Positions 1 to 8,217 of a stretch of DNA of 64,000 nucleotides are shown here, one piece after another. How positions within the stretch are numbered: the first letter of the stretch is position 1; every line of letters starts with the position of its first letter. The stretch is from an uncultured Porphyromonadaceae bacterium (GTDB lineage: Bacteria; Bacteroidota; Bacteroidia; Bacteroidales; Muribaculaceae). The DNA lies in assembly GCA_900540205.1 (NCBI GenBank), contig UQER01000012.1, positions 16,290-80,289 of the forward strand, read 5' to 3'. A program made the position numbers and the translations under genes. Under the pieces are notes generated by a model. It was not told the origin of the DNA. It worked only from the letters and a program-made list of their open reading frames with translations, and searched no databases.

Positions 1-1406
1 ACATCAAACGCTACTGGTGGGAAGCAATGACTCTGCTCCACGAGAACATTGTCGGAATCGACTCGGCCATTTTTATGCACCCGACCATCTGGAAAGCATC
101 AGGTCACGTCGATGCCTTCAACGATCCCCTCATAGACAACCGCGACTCTAAGAAACGCTACCGCGCCGACGTGCTCATCGAAGAGCAGATTGCAAAAATC
201 GACGATAAGATTGAAAAGGAAGTGGCCAAAGCCGCAAAACGTTTCGGCGAGAGCTTTGACGAAGCCATGTTCCGCCAGACAAACCCTCGCGTCCTTGAAC
301 ATCTGGCAAAACGCGACGCACTGCATCAGCGCTTCTCCGACGCCATGAACGCCAACGACCTCGACGAACTCCGCCAGATCATCATCGACGAGGAGATTGT
401 CGACCCCATCAGCGGCACAAAGAACTGGACCGACGTGCGCCAGTTCAACCTCATGTTCAAAACCGAGATGGGTTCCACAGCCGACGGCGCCATGACCGTG
501 TTTCTGCGCCCCGAAACAGCCCAGGGCATCTTCGTCAACTACCTCAACGTGCAGAAAACCGGCCGCATGCGCATCCCCTTCGGCATCGCACAGATCGGCA
601 AGGCGTTCCGCAACGAAATCGTGGCCCGTCAGTTCATCTTCCGCATGCGCGAGTTCGAACAGATGGAAATGCAGTTCTTCGTACGCCCCGGATCCGAACT
701 GGAGTGGTTCAACAAATGGAAGGAAACCCGCCTGAAATGGCACAAGGCCCTCGGTCTGGGCGATGCGAAATATCGTTACCACGACCACGAGAAACTCGCC
801 CACTATGCCAACGCCGCCACCGACATCGAGTTCCAGATGCCCTTCGGATTCAAGGAAGTTGAGGGAATCCACTCCCGCACAAACTTTGACCTCTCGCAGC
901 ATGAGAAATTCTCAGGCAAGAAAATCCAGTATTTCGACCCCGAGCTCAACGAAAGCTACGTGCCTTACGTGATCGAGACCTCAATCGGCGTGGACCGCAT
1001 GTTCCTGAGCGTGCTCTGCTCAAGCTACGAGGAACAGGCCCTTGAAGGCGGCGACACCCGCGTGGTGCTCCATCTCCCCGAGGCTCTTGCACCTGTGAAA
1101 TGCGCCGTCATGCCCCTCGTTCGTAAGGACGGACTGCCCGAAAAGGCCCGCGAGATTGTCAACGACCTTAAATTCGATTTCAACACCCACTACGAGGAGA
1201 AGGACTCCATCGGCAAGCGCTACCGCCGTCAGGATGCCATCGGCACCCCCTTCTGCATCACCGTGGACCATCAGACACTGGAGGACAACACCGTCACACT
1301 CCGCGAGCGCGACTCAATGGAGCAGAAACGCGTGAACATCGCCGACCTCCACGCCCTCATCCACGACCGTGTAAGCCTCAATTCACTGCTGCGCAAACTG
1401 GCCTAA
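1..1406 (+). CDS. glyS: Glycyl-tRNA synthetase, 5'-truncated by window edge
   Basis: Class II aminoacyl-tRNA synthetase that charges tRNA-Gly with glycine in the cytoplasm. The frame is open from base 3, so the true start lies upstream; the internal ATG at 27 is not the start. The visible part has the family motif 2 (FRNEI followed by FRMREFEQMEMQ), a catalytic core, and a C-terminal anticodon-binding domain with the family ending around TVTLRERDSMEQ. About 460-470 residues are visible against roughly 510 in the single-chain bacterial type, so perhaps 45-50 N-terminal residues are missing. A lemA-like gene follows after 51 bp on the same strand. Confidence 0.96.
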   Translation, partial: IKRYWWEAMTLLHENIVGIDSAIFMHPTIWKASGHVDAFNDPLIDNRDSKKRYRADVLIEEQIAKIDDKIEKEVAKAAKRFGESFDEAMFRQTNPRVLEHLAKRDALHQRFSDAMNANDLDELRQIIIDEEIVDPISGTKNWTDVRQFNLMFKTEMGSTADGAMTVFLRPETAQGIFVNYLNVQKTGRMRIPFGIAQIGKAFRNEIVARQFIFRMREFEQMEMQFFVRPGSELEWFNKWKETRLKWHKALGLGDAKYRYHDHEKLAHYANAATDIEFQMPFGFKEVEGIHSRTNFDLSQHEKFSGKKIQYFDPELNESYVPYVIETSIGVDRMFLSVLCSSYEEQALEGGDTRVVLHLPEALAPVKCAVMPLVRKDGLPEKAREIVNDLKFDFNTHYEEKDSIGKRYRRQDAIGTPFCITVDHQTLEDNTVTLRERDSMEQKRVNIADLHALIHDRVSLNSLLRKLA

Positions 1407-1457
1407 TCCAGCCCCTCCCTCTCCTCACTCTCTTCAACAATAAAAACTACTTACAAA

Positions 1458-2063
1458 ATGAACAAGAAATTAATCACCACCGTAATAGTGGCCGTCGTAA
1501 TCCTCATCCTCTTCGGAGGCGGCTGCTCGTCCTACAACGGAATGGTCGACGCCGACCAGGCTGTACAGAAGCAATGGGGACAGGTTGAGAACCAGTACCA
1601 GCGCCGTGCCGACCTCATACCTAACCTCGTGAACACCGTAAAGGGTTACGCTGCACATGAAAGCTCCACGCTCCAGAATGTGACCGATGCACGTGCCGGA
1701 CTTACAAAGGCATACAACGACGCACAGGCCATCACCCCCGAGCAGGCACAGGCCAACATCGAGGCATACCAGCAGGCGCAGAGCAATCTCAAAGGCGCTC
1801 TCGACATCTATGTGAACGCCGTCCGCGAGGCATACCCTGACCTCAAGGCCAACGAAAACTTCCTCAACCTGCAGGCACAGCTGGAAGGCACCGAGAACCG
1901 TGTGAGCACAGAGCGCCAGCGCTACAACGAAGCTGTGGAAGTCTATAACCGCAAGGTGCTCCGTTTCCCCGGCAACATCTTCGCCAAACTGTTCGGCTTC
2001 GACTCCAAAGAGATGTTCAAGGCCGAGGAAGGCGCACAGCGTGCCCCCAAAGTGGAATTCTAA
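1458..2063 (+). CDS. lemA: LemA family protein
   Basis: 201-residue LemA family protein. It begins with an N-terminal membrane segment (about residues 5-22) that ends in a GGGCSS stretch, which could also be read as a lipobox. A largely helical domain follows with the family signature around QWGQVENQYQRRADLIPNLV. The molecular role of LemA proteins is poorly defined; they are membrane-anchored four-helix proteins facing outward. The start follows the upstream stop by 51 bp. The next gene, an FKBP lipoprotein, begins 35 bp after the stop, so glyS-lemA-FKBP may be cotranscribed. Confidence 0.93.
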   Translation: MNKKLITTVIVAVVILILFGGGCSSYNGMVDADQAVQKQWGQVENQYQRRADLIPNLVNTVKGYAAHESSTLQNVTDARAGLTKAYNDAQAITPEQAQANIEAYQQAQSNLKGALDIYVNAVREAYPDLKANENFLNLQAQLEGTENRVSTERQRYNEAVEVYNRKVLRFPGNIFAKLFGFDSKEMFKAEEGAQRAPKVEF

Positions 2064-2098
2064 GAGTGCGTTTGAATTTAAAACCTCAGTAACCTAAA

Positions 2099-2647
2099 GT
2101 GAAAAAAATCCTCTTCATGCTCGGCATTGCCGCCTTTGCCCTCTCTTCGTGCACCAGCGACGACAATGACGACACGCTCCAGCAATATCAGGCATGGCAC
2201 GATTCCAATGTGGCATGGATCAACTCCGAGCTGCAGCGTACCAATCCTGACGGCACCTCCTTCTACCAGCCCGTCACTCCGGCATGGGCTGTAGGACAGA
2301 AAATCTACGTCCACTGGTTCAACGACCGCGCCGCTACGGCAGGAAACGTCACCCCGTTCGAGACCTCATGGGTTAGCACACACTATGAGGGCTATCTCTA
2401 TGACGGCACGCTGTTCGACGAATCGAAAGGCAAAACCGCCGATGACCTTTTCACCGGCCGTGTCAACCAGTTCATTGCCGGTTGGCAGATTGCTCTCCAG
2501 AACATGCATGTGGGCGACACAGTGCAGATTATCGTTCCCTACGACCTTGCCTACGGACAAAGCGGAAGCGGAAGCATCCCTCCCTATTCCGCCCTTCGGT
2601 TCAACATGCGTCTGATGGATGTTCCAGGCTATGAGGCGCGCCCCTGA
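2099..2647 (+). CDS. FKBP-type peptidyl-prolyl isomerase lipoprotein
   Basis: 182-residue exported lipoprotein. A short signal (MKKILFMLGIAAFALSSC) ends in a lipobox with Cys18 and is followed by an acidic linker. Residues about 90-178 form an FKBP domain: THYEGYLYDGTLFDES, the FIAGWQIALQNMHVGD segment and the IPPYSALRFNMRLMDV end are typical. The predicted role is prolyl cis-trans isomerisation for folding of envelope proteins. The start is GTG at 2099; no upstream ATG fits the signal peptide. Convergent with ilvA across a shared terminator. Confidence 0.92.
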   Translation: MKKILFMLGIAAFALSSCTSDDNDDTLQQYQAWHDSNVAWINSELQRTNPDGTSFYQPVTPAWAVGQKIYVHWFNDRAATAGNVTPFETSWVSTHYEGYLYDGTLFDESKGKTADDLFTGRVNQFIAGWQIALQNMHVGDTVQIIVPYDLAYGQSGSGSIPPYSALRFNMRLMDVPGYEARP

Positions 2648-2666
2648 CAAGTAAACCCTACACACA

Positions 2667-2729
2667 ATAAACGCTGCCGCATGAAAGCGGAATCGCATCG
2701 GATTCCGGCCTTCATGCGGCAGCGCTTAT
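2667..2729. terminator. Bidirectional terminator hairpin
   Basis: A 14-bp perfect stem pairs 2672-2685 (CGCTGCCGCATGAA) with 2711-2724. It is extended inward by GGAATC/GATTCC and outward by an A/T-rich flank. It lies between the convergent FKBP and threonine dehydratase genes and can serve both. Confidence 0.8.
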
Positions 2730-2752
2730 TTGTACGTTTATGACCGATGCCT

Positions 2753-3955
2753 TCAGTTCAGCACCTTGTATCCGGCAGAGGTCAGGGCATTCTTTATCTG
2801 TGCGATATGCTCCTCATTGAGGGTTTCAAGCTCGAGATGCAGCATGCACGAATTGATTTCGGTTGCTGCGGCCACACGCTCGTGGTTTACGCCAAGTATA
2901 TTTCCGCCTGTGTCGCCCACGATTTTCAGCACGGCCGACAGTTCGCCCGGTTTGTCGCGCAGCTCCATTTCAAGCTGACACACACGGCCGGTCTTTGCAA
3001 GGCCGCGGGTAATGATGCGGTTGAGAATGTTAACATCTATGTTACCACCGGAAACCAGGCAAACCACCTTCTTCCCTTCAAGCGGCAGCTTGTTGAACAT
3101 GGCGGCAGCAACAGCGGTGGCACCTGCGCCTTCCGACACAAGTTTCTGCTTCTCAAGCAGGGCAAGGATTGCAGCGGCAATCTCGTCATCGCTCACTGTC
3201 ACAATCTCGTCGACATACTTCTGGCAGAATTCAAATGTATTTTCACCCGGTTCCTTCACTGCGATACCGTCGGCGATGGTCGACACGCTCGCAAGCCGCT
3301 CGCGATTCTTTGTGCACAACGATTTTACCATTGAAGGCGCACCTTCGGCCTGAACGCCATACACCTTTATGTCAGGGCGAAGGGTCTTCACGGCGAAAGC
3401 CACACCGGAAATCAGACCGCCGCCACCTACAGGCACTACTATCGCCTCAACATCGGGCATCTCCTCGAGAATCTCAAGTCCGATTGTACCCTGTCCGGCA
3501 ATCACCAGCGGGTCATCGAACGGATGCACAAACGTATAGCCGTGCTTGTCGCGCAACTCCAGCGCCTTGTTATAAGCGTCATCATAGACACCGGGCACGA
3601 GGCACACCTCGGCTCCAAGTCTCTTAGTCGCCTCGATTTTCGAAATGGGTGCGCCGGCAGGCAGGCAGATAAGCGATTTGATGCCGTTGTGAGTGGCACC
3701 GAGCGCCACTCCCTGGGCATGATTGCCGGCAGAGCAGGCTATCACACCGCGTTTCTTCTCCTCGTCGCTCAGCTGCGAAATCTTGTAATACGCACCGCGG
3801 AGCTTGAACGAGCCTGTGTGCTGCAGATTCTCCGGTTTCAGATATATCCGGCACGTCGGTGAAAGCGAAGTCGGACCAACAATTTTCGGATGGCGCGCCA
3901 CATCCTTGAGCACCATCTGGGCGCGGTAAACCTCGCCGATATTAAGTTCTGACAT
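2753..3955 (-). CDS. ilvA: Threonine ammonia-lyase (threonine dehydratase) with ACT domain
   Basis: PLP-dependent deaminase converting threonine to 2-oxobutanoate and ammonia, the entry step to isoleucine. The PLP lysine is probably Lys51 in HTGSFKLRGAY, and the glycine loop PVGGGGLISG is near residue 178. Residues about 325-400 form one ACT-like regulatory domain (ELRDKPGELSAVLKIVGDTGGNI). The 400-residue length matches the short TdcB/IlvA-like form rather than the ~500-residue biosynthetic enzyme with two ACT domains. It is third in a likely operon after the Nfn-like pair, 55 bp downstream of the large subunit. Whether its role is catabolic or biosynthetic is not decided by sequence. Confidence 0.93.
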   Translation of the reverse strand: MSELNIGEVYRAQMVLKDVARHPKIVGPTSLSPTCRIYLKPENLQHTGSFKLRGAYYKISQLSDEEKKRGVIACSAGNHAQGVALGATHNGIKSLICLPAGAPISKIEATKRLGAEVCLVPGVYDDAYNKALELRDKHGYTFVHPFDDPLVIAGQGTIGLEILEEMPDVEAIVVPVGGGGLISGVAFAVKTLRPDIKVYGVQAEGAPSMVKSLCTKNRERLASVSTIADGIAVKEPGENTFEFCQKYVDEIVTVSDDEIAAAILALLEKQKLVSEGAGATAVAAAMFNKLPLEGKKVVCLVSGGNIDVNILNRIITRGLAKTGRVCQLEMELRDKPGELSAVLKIVGDTGGNILGVNHERVAAATEINSCMLHLELETLNEEHIAQIKNALTSAGYKVLN

Positions 3956-4010
3956 AAATATGTTTATGTTTAAATTGTAAGGGCAACTTATTGTTACTTC
4001 TGATTATGCA

Positions 4011-5468
4011 TTATTTGTTCAGCAGGGCATCCGCCATTGCGGCCGCAGCCTTGCGTCCGTCGCCCATGGCCAGAATCACTGTGGCACCTCCGCGCACAAT
4101 GTCGCCTCCGGCATAAAGCAGCGGCAACGAGGTCTGCAGAGTATCCTCATTCACGGCCAACGTGCCGCGGCGGGTCACTTCCAGCCCCTCGATTGAGTTT
4201 GGAATGAGCGGATTGGGCGACACACCCACGCTCACAATAACTTCATCCACGTCGAGCGTCACTACATCCCCCTCTACCGGCACAGGCGAACGGCGCCCTG
4301 AAGCATCAGGCTCGCCAAGTTCCATGCGCTGCAGGCGCATGGCCTTCACGTGCCCCCGCTCGTCGGCAAAGTATTCCACCGGATTGTGGAGCGTAAGGAA
4401 AGTAACACCCTCCTCCTTGGCATGACGCACCTCCTCCACACGCGCAGGCATCTCGGCCTCGCTGCGGCGGTAGACTATATAAACCTCCTCGGCACCCATG
4501 CGGCGTGCCGTGCGGCATGAATCCATGGCGGTATTGCCGCCGCCAATCACTGCCACTCGGTGTCCGCGGATCACCGGGGTTGACCAGCCGGGACGGCCGG
4601 CGCCCATAAGGTTGACGCGCGTGAGATATTCGTTGCTCGACATCACACCCACGTAATTTTCGCCTGGAATCCCCATGAAGCGGGGCAATCCGGCTCCCGA
4701 TGCCACAAACACACCCTTAAAATCGCGGGCGAGAAGGTCATCGTAGCTTATGGTCTTTCCCACCACGCAGTCGGTCATGAATTTCACACCCATCTGTTCG
4801 AGGGCACGAATCTCCACATCCACCACCTCGTTGGGCAGACGGAATTCGGGGATACCGTATTTGAGCACCCCACCAATCTCATGCAGAGCCTCGTAGACGT
4901 GCACTTCAAAACCGCGTTTGGCCATATCGCCGGCAAATGAGAGAGAGGCAGGACCGGAACCCACCACAGCCACTTTGATACCGTTGGCTGCCTCACGTGC
5001 CGGCAAAGCCGCATTGCCTGACAGCCTTTCGGTGTCGGCGGCGAATCGCTCGAGGTAACCTATGGCCACCGGCTCCTTCTTCATCTTGTTGTAGATGCAC
5101 TTCGACTCGCACTGACGTTCCTGCGGACAAACTCGGCCGCATACGGCCGGAAGCGCGCTCGTCTCTTTCAGCACAATGGCTGCATCCCCGAAGTTTTCAC
5201 GTTCTATGTTCTTTATGAAGCCGGGGATATTGATTCCGACCGGACATCCGGTGACACACTGCGGATCGGGGCAATCGAGGCAACGTGTGGCCTCGAGCAC
5301 AGCCTGCTCACGGCTGAGCCCCTGATTGACTTCCTCATTGCATGTCACGCGATAATCAGGCGCCAGCTCTGTCATTTTCGCACGCGGAATTGCCGAGCGC
5401 TCTTTTGCTGTGTGAGCCTTCCGGAGTTCTTCACGCCAGGCGGCATCACGGGGTGATATGGTAGACAT
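4011..5468 (-). CDS. NfnB-like NADPH-dependent flavoprotein (GltD/glutamate synthase small-subunit family)
   Basis: 485-residue FAD protein of the glutamate-synthase small-subunit family. Cys63, 66, 71 and 75 and Cys110, 114, 120 and 124 fit two [4Fe-4S] clusters. An FAD-binding GxGxxS/A loop (VAVVGSGPASL) lies near 170 and an NADPH-binding loop (VAVIGGGNTAMDSCRTARRMG) near 295. It is often annotated gltA or gltD. The gene 33 bp upstream encodes the NfnA-like partner and no large glutamate synthase gene is present. The pair therefore most likely forms the electron-bifurcating ferredoxin:NADP+ transhydrogenase NfnAB. The function is inferred from the pairing and cofactor motifs. Confidence 0.88.
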   Translation of the reverse strand: MSTISPRDAAWREELRKAHTAKERSAIPRAKMTELAPDYRVTCNEEVNQGLSREQAVLEATRCLDCPDPQCVTGCPVGINIPGFIKNIERENFGDAAIVLKETSALPAVCGRVCPQERQCESKCIYNKMKKEPVAIGYLERFAADTERLSGNAALPAREAANGIKVAVVGSGPASLSFAGDMAKRGFEVHVYEALHEIGGVLKYGIPEFRLPNEVVDVEIRALEQMGVKFMTDCVVGKTISYDDLLARDFKGVFVASGAGLPRFMGIPGENYVGVMSSNEYLTRVNLMGAGRPGWSTPVIRGHRVAVIGGGNTAMDSCRTARRMGAEEVYIVYRRSEAEMPARVEEVRHAKEEGVTFLTLHNPVEYFADERGHVKAMRLQRMELGEPDASGRRSPVPVEGDVVTLDVDEVIVSVGVSPNPLIPNSIEGLEVTRRGTLAVNEDTLQTSLPLLYAGGDIVRGGATVILAMGDGRKAAAAMADALLNK

Positions 5469-5501
5469 CTCTATTTATCGTTTTATTGTTAGAGCCACGC
5501 C

Positions 5502-6278
5502 TCACGGACGCAGACGCATTATCATTTCGTCAAAATCAACCTGATGGGCATCGAATTCCGGTCCATCCACACACACGAAGCGCATCTTGCCGCCCACCGT
5601 GACACGACAGGCCCCGCACATTCCGGTTCCGTCAACCATGATGGTGTTGAGCGAACAGATGGTGGGGACATCGTATTTCTTTGTGAGCAACGACACGAAT
5701 TTCATCATCACGGCCGGCCCGATGGTGCATACAAGGTCAACCTTCTCGCGGGCTATCACTTTTTCAAGGCCGTTGGTTACCAGACCTTTCTCGCCGTATG
5801 AACCGTCGTCGGTCATAATGATAACCTCGTCCGAATGTTTGCGAACCTCATCCTCGAGAATAATCAGATCCTTTGTGCGTGCCGCAAGAATGGAAATCAC
5901 CTTGTTGCCGGCTGCTTTCATGGCCTTGAGTATCGGAAGCAGCGGAGCCACACCGACACCGCCGCCACAGCATACAACAGTGCCGTAGGAAGCTATGGCA
6001 GTGGCACGACCCAACGGGCCGACCACGTCATGAAGATACTCGCCCGGCTCCTTGGCGCAGATTGCCGCGGTGGAATCGCCCACAGCCTGCACCACAAGGG
6101 TTATCGTACCGCGTCGTTCATCGGCATCGGCAATGGTGAGAGGTATGCGCTCCCCTTTTTCGTCGCAGATCACGATCACGAAATGACCGGGACGGCGCGA
6201 ATGGGCAATCAGCGGTGCTTCCACCACAAGCTGCACAACCTTTTCGGAAAAATGTTTTTTCTCGAGGATTTTATTCAT
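5502..6278 (-). CDS. NfnA-like FAD/NAD-binding iron-sulfur subunit
   Basis: 258-residue ferredoxin-NADP reductase-fold protein of the sulfide dehydrogenase/dihydroorotate dehydrogenase electron-transfer family. The FAD domain comes first, then an NAD-binding domain (CCGGGVGVAPLLPILKAM). The C-terminus has Asp216, Cys221, Cys224 and Cys236, the Asp-plus-three-Cys pattern known to ligate the [2Fe-2S] cluster of NfnA. It would take electrons from NADH and form a complex with the product of the next gene. It is first in the probable nfnA-nfnB-ilvA operon, with a promoter-like sequence about 80 bp upstream. Confidence 0.88.
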   Translation of the reverse strand: MNKILEKKHFSEKVVQLVVEAPLIAHSRRPGHFVIVICDEKGERIPLTIADADERRGTITLVVQAVGDSTAAICAKEPGEYLHDVVGPLGRATAIASYGTVVCCGGGVGVAPLLPILKAMKAAGNKVISILAARTKDLIILEDEVRKHSDEVIIMTDDGSYGEKGLVTNGLEKVIAREKVDLVCTIGPAVMMKFVSLLTKKYDVPTICSLNTIMVDGTGMCGACRVTVGGKMRFVCVDGPEFDAHQVDFDEMIMRLRP

Positions 6279-6353
6279 AGCAAGAAATGGTATTGACTTT
6301 CAGTATTTTGCAAGCCGCCATCACGCCTACGCGCATCCGGCTCGCATTACATG

Positions 6354-6384
6354 CAAATTTAAGTAAATTTAGAGATAGCCCGAA
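6354..6384 (-). promoter_or_regulatory. Bacteroidota-type promoter for the Nfn operon
   Basis: On the minus strand TAAATTTG (6354-6361) matches the -7 consensus TAnnTTTG. TTCG, one base off TTTG, lies 19 bp upstream (6381-6384). The implied leader is about 70 nt. The rest of the 350-bp gap (6279-6629) holds only the terminator at 6500-6541. Confidence 0.6.
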
Positions 6385-6499
6385 ACTTTTTCCAAAAAGT
6401 TTTTCACCCCTGCGCTTATACCGGCCTATAATCCCCTTATCCCAAATTATAATCCCCGTTTCAGTCTCGGCGGAACAGCGACCCGCATTTTCTGCACGC

Positions 6500-6541
6500 A
6501 AGAAAAACAGGCAGCCGGAGACGTGCCACGGCTGCCTGTTT
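6500..6541 (-). terminator. Intrinsic terminator
   Basis: A perfect 13-bp stem pairs 6505-6517 (AAACAGGCAGCCG) with 6529-6541. On the minus strand it is followed by a T-rich run (TTTTTCT). It lies 89 bp past the stop of the SRPBCC gene. Confidence 0.85.
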
Positions 6542-6629
6542 ATTCGAGCGAAGAGCCACCGCCCTATCGCGTATTCTTCTAATTCACTTTATCTTCAAAA
6601 TCCTGAAATCCGCTTTTCCCTGACGACGT

Positions 6630-7208
6630 TTACGGCACCATGGCGCCTGACGACGGGTTGCGCGGGTGATTGGTGTGAGCCTCGTGATCCGTCACATACC
6701 CTATCAGGCCATGCAGCCATTCTGTGTTGAAATTATCGATGGTGGCAGGATTCATGGTCATGAATTTCTTCACATCGTCCCCGAAAAGTACAATCTCACT
6801 TGTAGCCTGCAGAGAATGGTCGTGCAATTCGCACAGCAGACACGCTTGTACGAATGTGAAACGAATTCCTTCCAGCTGTCCTTTGCCGGTAGCCTCACCT
6901 TCGAAGGAAATTCGCCCCGGACGGTCGGCCTTGGGCGGAACGGCCTCAAGCACATTGGCCACGAGCGAGAAGCGATCGGTGTTGACGATGAACTGCGCCT
7001 TGTGAAACAGGTGCGGGTCGGCAATAGTTATGTCGGTAAACTGAGTGTCGGCAATGTCACGGGTGAACCGCGGCCAGTCTGACAAATTCGTGAGATAAGG
7101 CCATACTTGCTCAGGGGTGACTTTGTCTGTCACGATGCGCGATGTGATGTGCGCATCAGCGTTCTCGGGAGCATGTTTCGGCGGCCAGTTTATGCGATCT
7201 GTAATCAT
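6630..7208 (-). CDS. SRPBCC (START-like) domain protein
   Basis: About 192 residues from the chosen ATG at 7208 (MITDRINWPP). The pattern of ITSRIVTDKVTPEQVWPYLTNLSDWP followed by beta strands fits the SRPBCC/polyketide-cyclase-like fold, which binds hydrophobic ligands. The specific function is unknown. An upstream ATG at 7289 in the same frame overlaps a -7 promoter box, so the downstream start is preferred. No catalytic motif can be assigned. A strong terminator follows. Confidence 0.75.
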   Translation of the reverse strand: MITDRINWPPKHAPENADAHITSRIVTDKVTPEQVWPYLTNLSDWPRFTRDIADTQFTDITIADPHLFHKAQFIVNTDRFSLVANVLEAVPPKADRPGRISFEGEATGKGQLEGIRFTFVQACLLCELHDHSLQATSEIVLFGDDVKKFMTMNPATIDNFNTEWLHGLIGYVTDHEAHTNHPRNPSSGAMVP

Positions 7209-7286
7209 AGCTTCTGTGGTTTGGATTATTCTATTATTATCAACAACCCAATTCCCCCAAAGTTCGTTATCGGCCGGCGGAATATG

Positions 7287-7294
7287 CAAACATA
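7287..7294 (-). promoter_or_regulatory. -7 promoter box for the SRPBCC gene
   Basis: TATGTTTG on the minus strand matches TAnnTTTG about 80 bp before the ATG at 7208. No clear TTTG is seen at the expected -33 distance, so this call rests on the -7 box alone. Confidence 0.4.
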
Positions 7295-7303
7295 CAGATA
7301 AAG

Positions 7304-7858
7304 TCAGAGCCTTACGCCGTAGACTTGGGCGTGGAGAGCGTCAATAATGCCGGATGCGTCCGCCCGCGATATTCCGTATGTGGCCATCAATAGCAATGGC
7401 ACCGCCGACTGACCGGGTGCGTACGGCGGTTGCATGTAGTCCACATCATCCCACAGTTCAAAGCCGTTACGCCGGTAGAATCCGATACGTCGACGCGCAA
7501 TATCGGTATCGGGATGCTCCACCTCGAGTAATACAGGTTTATCGCTTTGCGTGAGAAATGTCTGTAGGATGGCGGAACCGATGCCGGCACCGCGCATATG
7601 CGGATCTGTGGCAAAATGCTCTACGTACAGGCACATCCCGAGATCCCAGCAGGTGATAAATCCGGTGGGCGTCCGGTTTCCGTCGGTGGCCAGCAGGCAC
7701 CTGAATCTGCCGTTATTGTCGGTGTTGTTGCGTTGAGCGGCAAGCGGCCGCCGTTCGTCAGGCGGAAATGCATCCACAAACAGCTTCTCGACAAAGGAGT
7801 AGGCTGAATGATTTGTTTTTATCGGAGTGAGGTTGACGGAGGGTGGTGTAAGATTCAT
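7304..7858 (-). CDS. GNAT family N-acetyltransferase
   Basis: 184 residues from the ATG at 7858 (MNLTPPSVNLTPIKT). GNAT features are the VEKLFVDAFPPDERRPL beginning, the strand ending VEHFATDPHMRGAGIGSAILQ with the acetyl-CoA-binding R/Q-x-x-G-x-G/A loop (RGAGIG), and a C-terminal GFYRRNGFELWDD segment. It transfers an acetyl group from acetyl-CoA to an unknown amine. The reading frame is open further upstream (to 7969), but that part is low-complexity and lacks GNAT character. Confidence 0.85.
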   Translation of the reverse strand: MNLTPPSVNLTPIKTNHSAYSFVEKLFVDAFPPDERRPLAAQRNNTDNNGRFRCLLATDGNRTPTGFITCWDLGMCLYVEHFATDPHMRGAGIGSAILQTFLTQSDKPVLLEVEHPDTDIARRRIGFYRRNGFELWDDVDYMQPPYAPGQSAVPLLLMATYGISRADASGIIDALHAQVYGVRL

Positions 7859-7987
7859 AGCGGATTGTTGCGGAATGTTATGTCGGATACTCGGGCCGAG
7901 CGTCGCTGCGTAACGGGTTCTGGTGCCGGGGAGCGGTGATACGAAAAAGGCGATATGCCGTTTTGACAAATCGCCTTTCTAACCTGG

Positions 7988-8059
<72 letters not shown>

Positions 8060-8073
8060 ATGTTTTGTGAGTG

Positions 8074-8104
8074 CAAAGGTAGGAGTTATTTGCGAAACCT
8101 CAAA
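8074..8104 (-). promoter_or_regulatory. Promoter of tRNA-Met
   Basis: The minus strand has TTTG (8101-8104), then exactly 19 bp, then TACCTTTG (8074-8081). This is an exact match to the Bacteroidota -33/-7 promoter. The inferred start is about 8 bases before the mature tRNA 5' end. Confidence 0.85.
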
Positions 8105-8217
8105 ATTTATCGCGATAAAATTATGTTAATTTTGCCTAAACGCTGAGCTATGCACGTGGGTGCGTCGCAAAATGGAGTCGCATGACGAGGTTGTGATGCC
8201 AGTTGGGCGTTGCGTTT

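Noticed and set aside
4011..5468. Annotation as glutamate synthase small subunit gltD
   Set aside because: No large subunit is adjacent, and the NfnA-like partner with its [2Fe-2S] ligand pattern favours the Nfn complex.
8127..8134. Plus-strand TAATTTTG promoter-like box between the tRNA and the permease
   Set aside because: There is no matching -33 element, and both neighbouring genes are on the minus strand. It could be chance in an AT-rich spacer.
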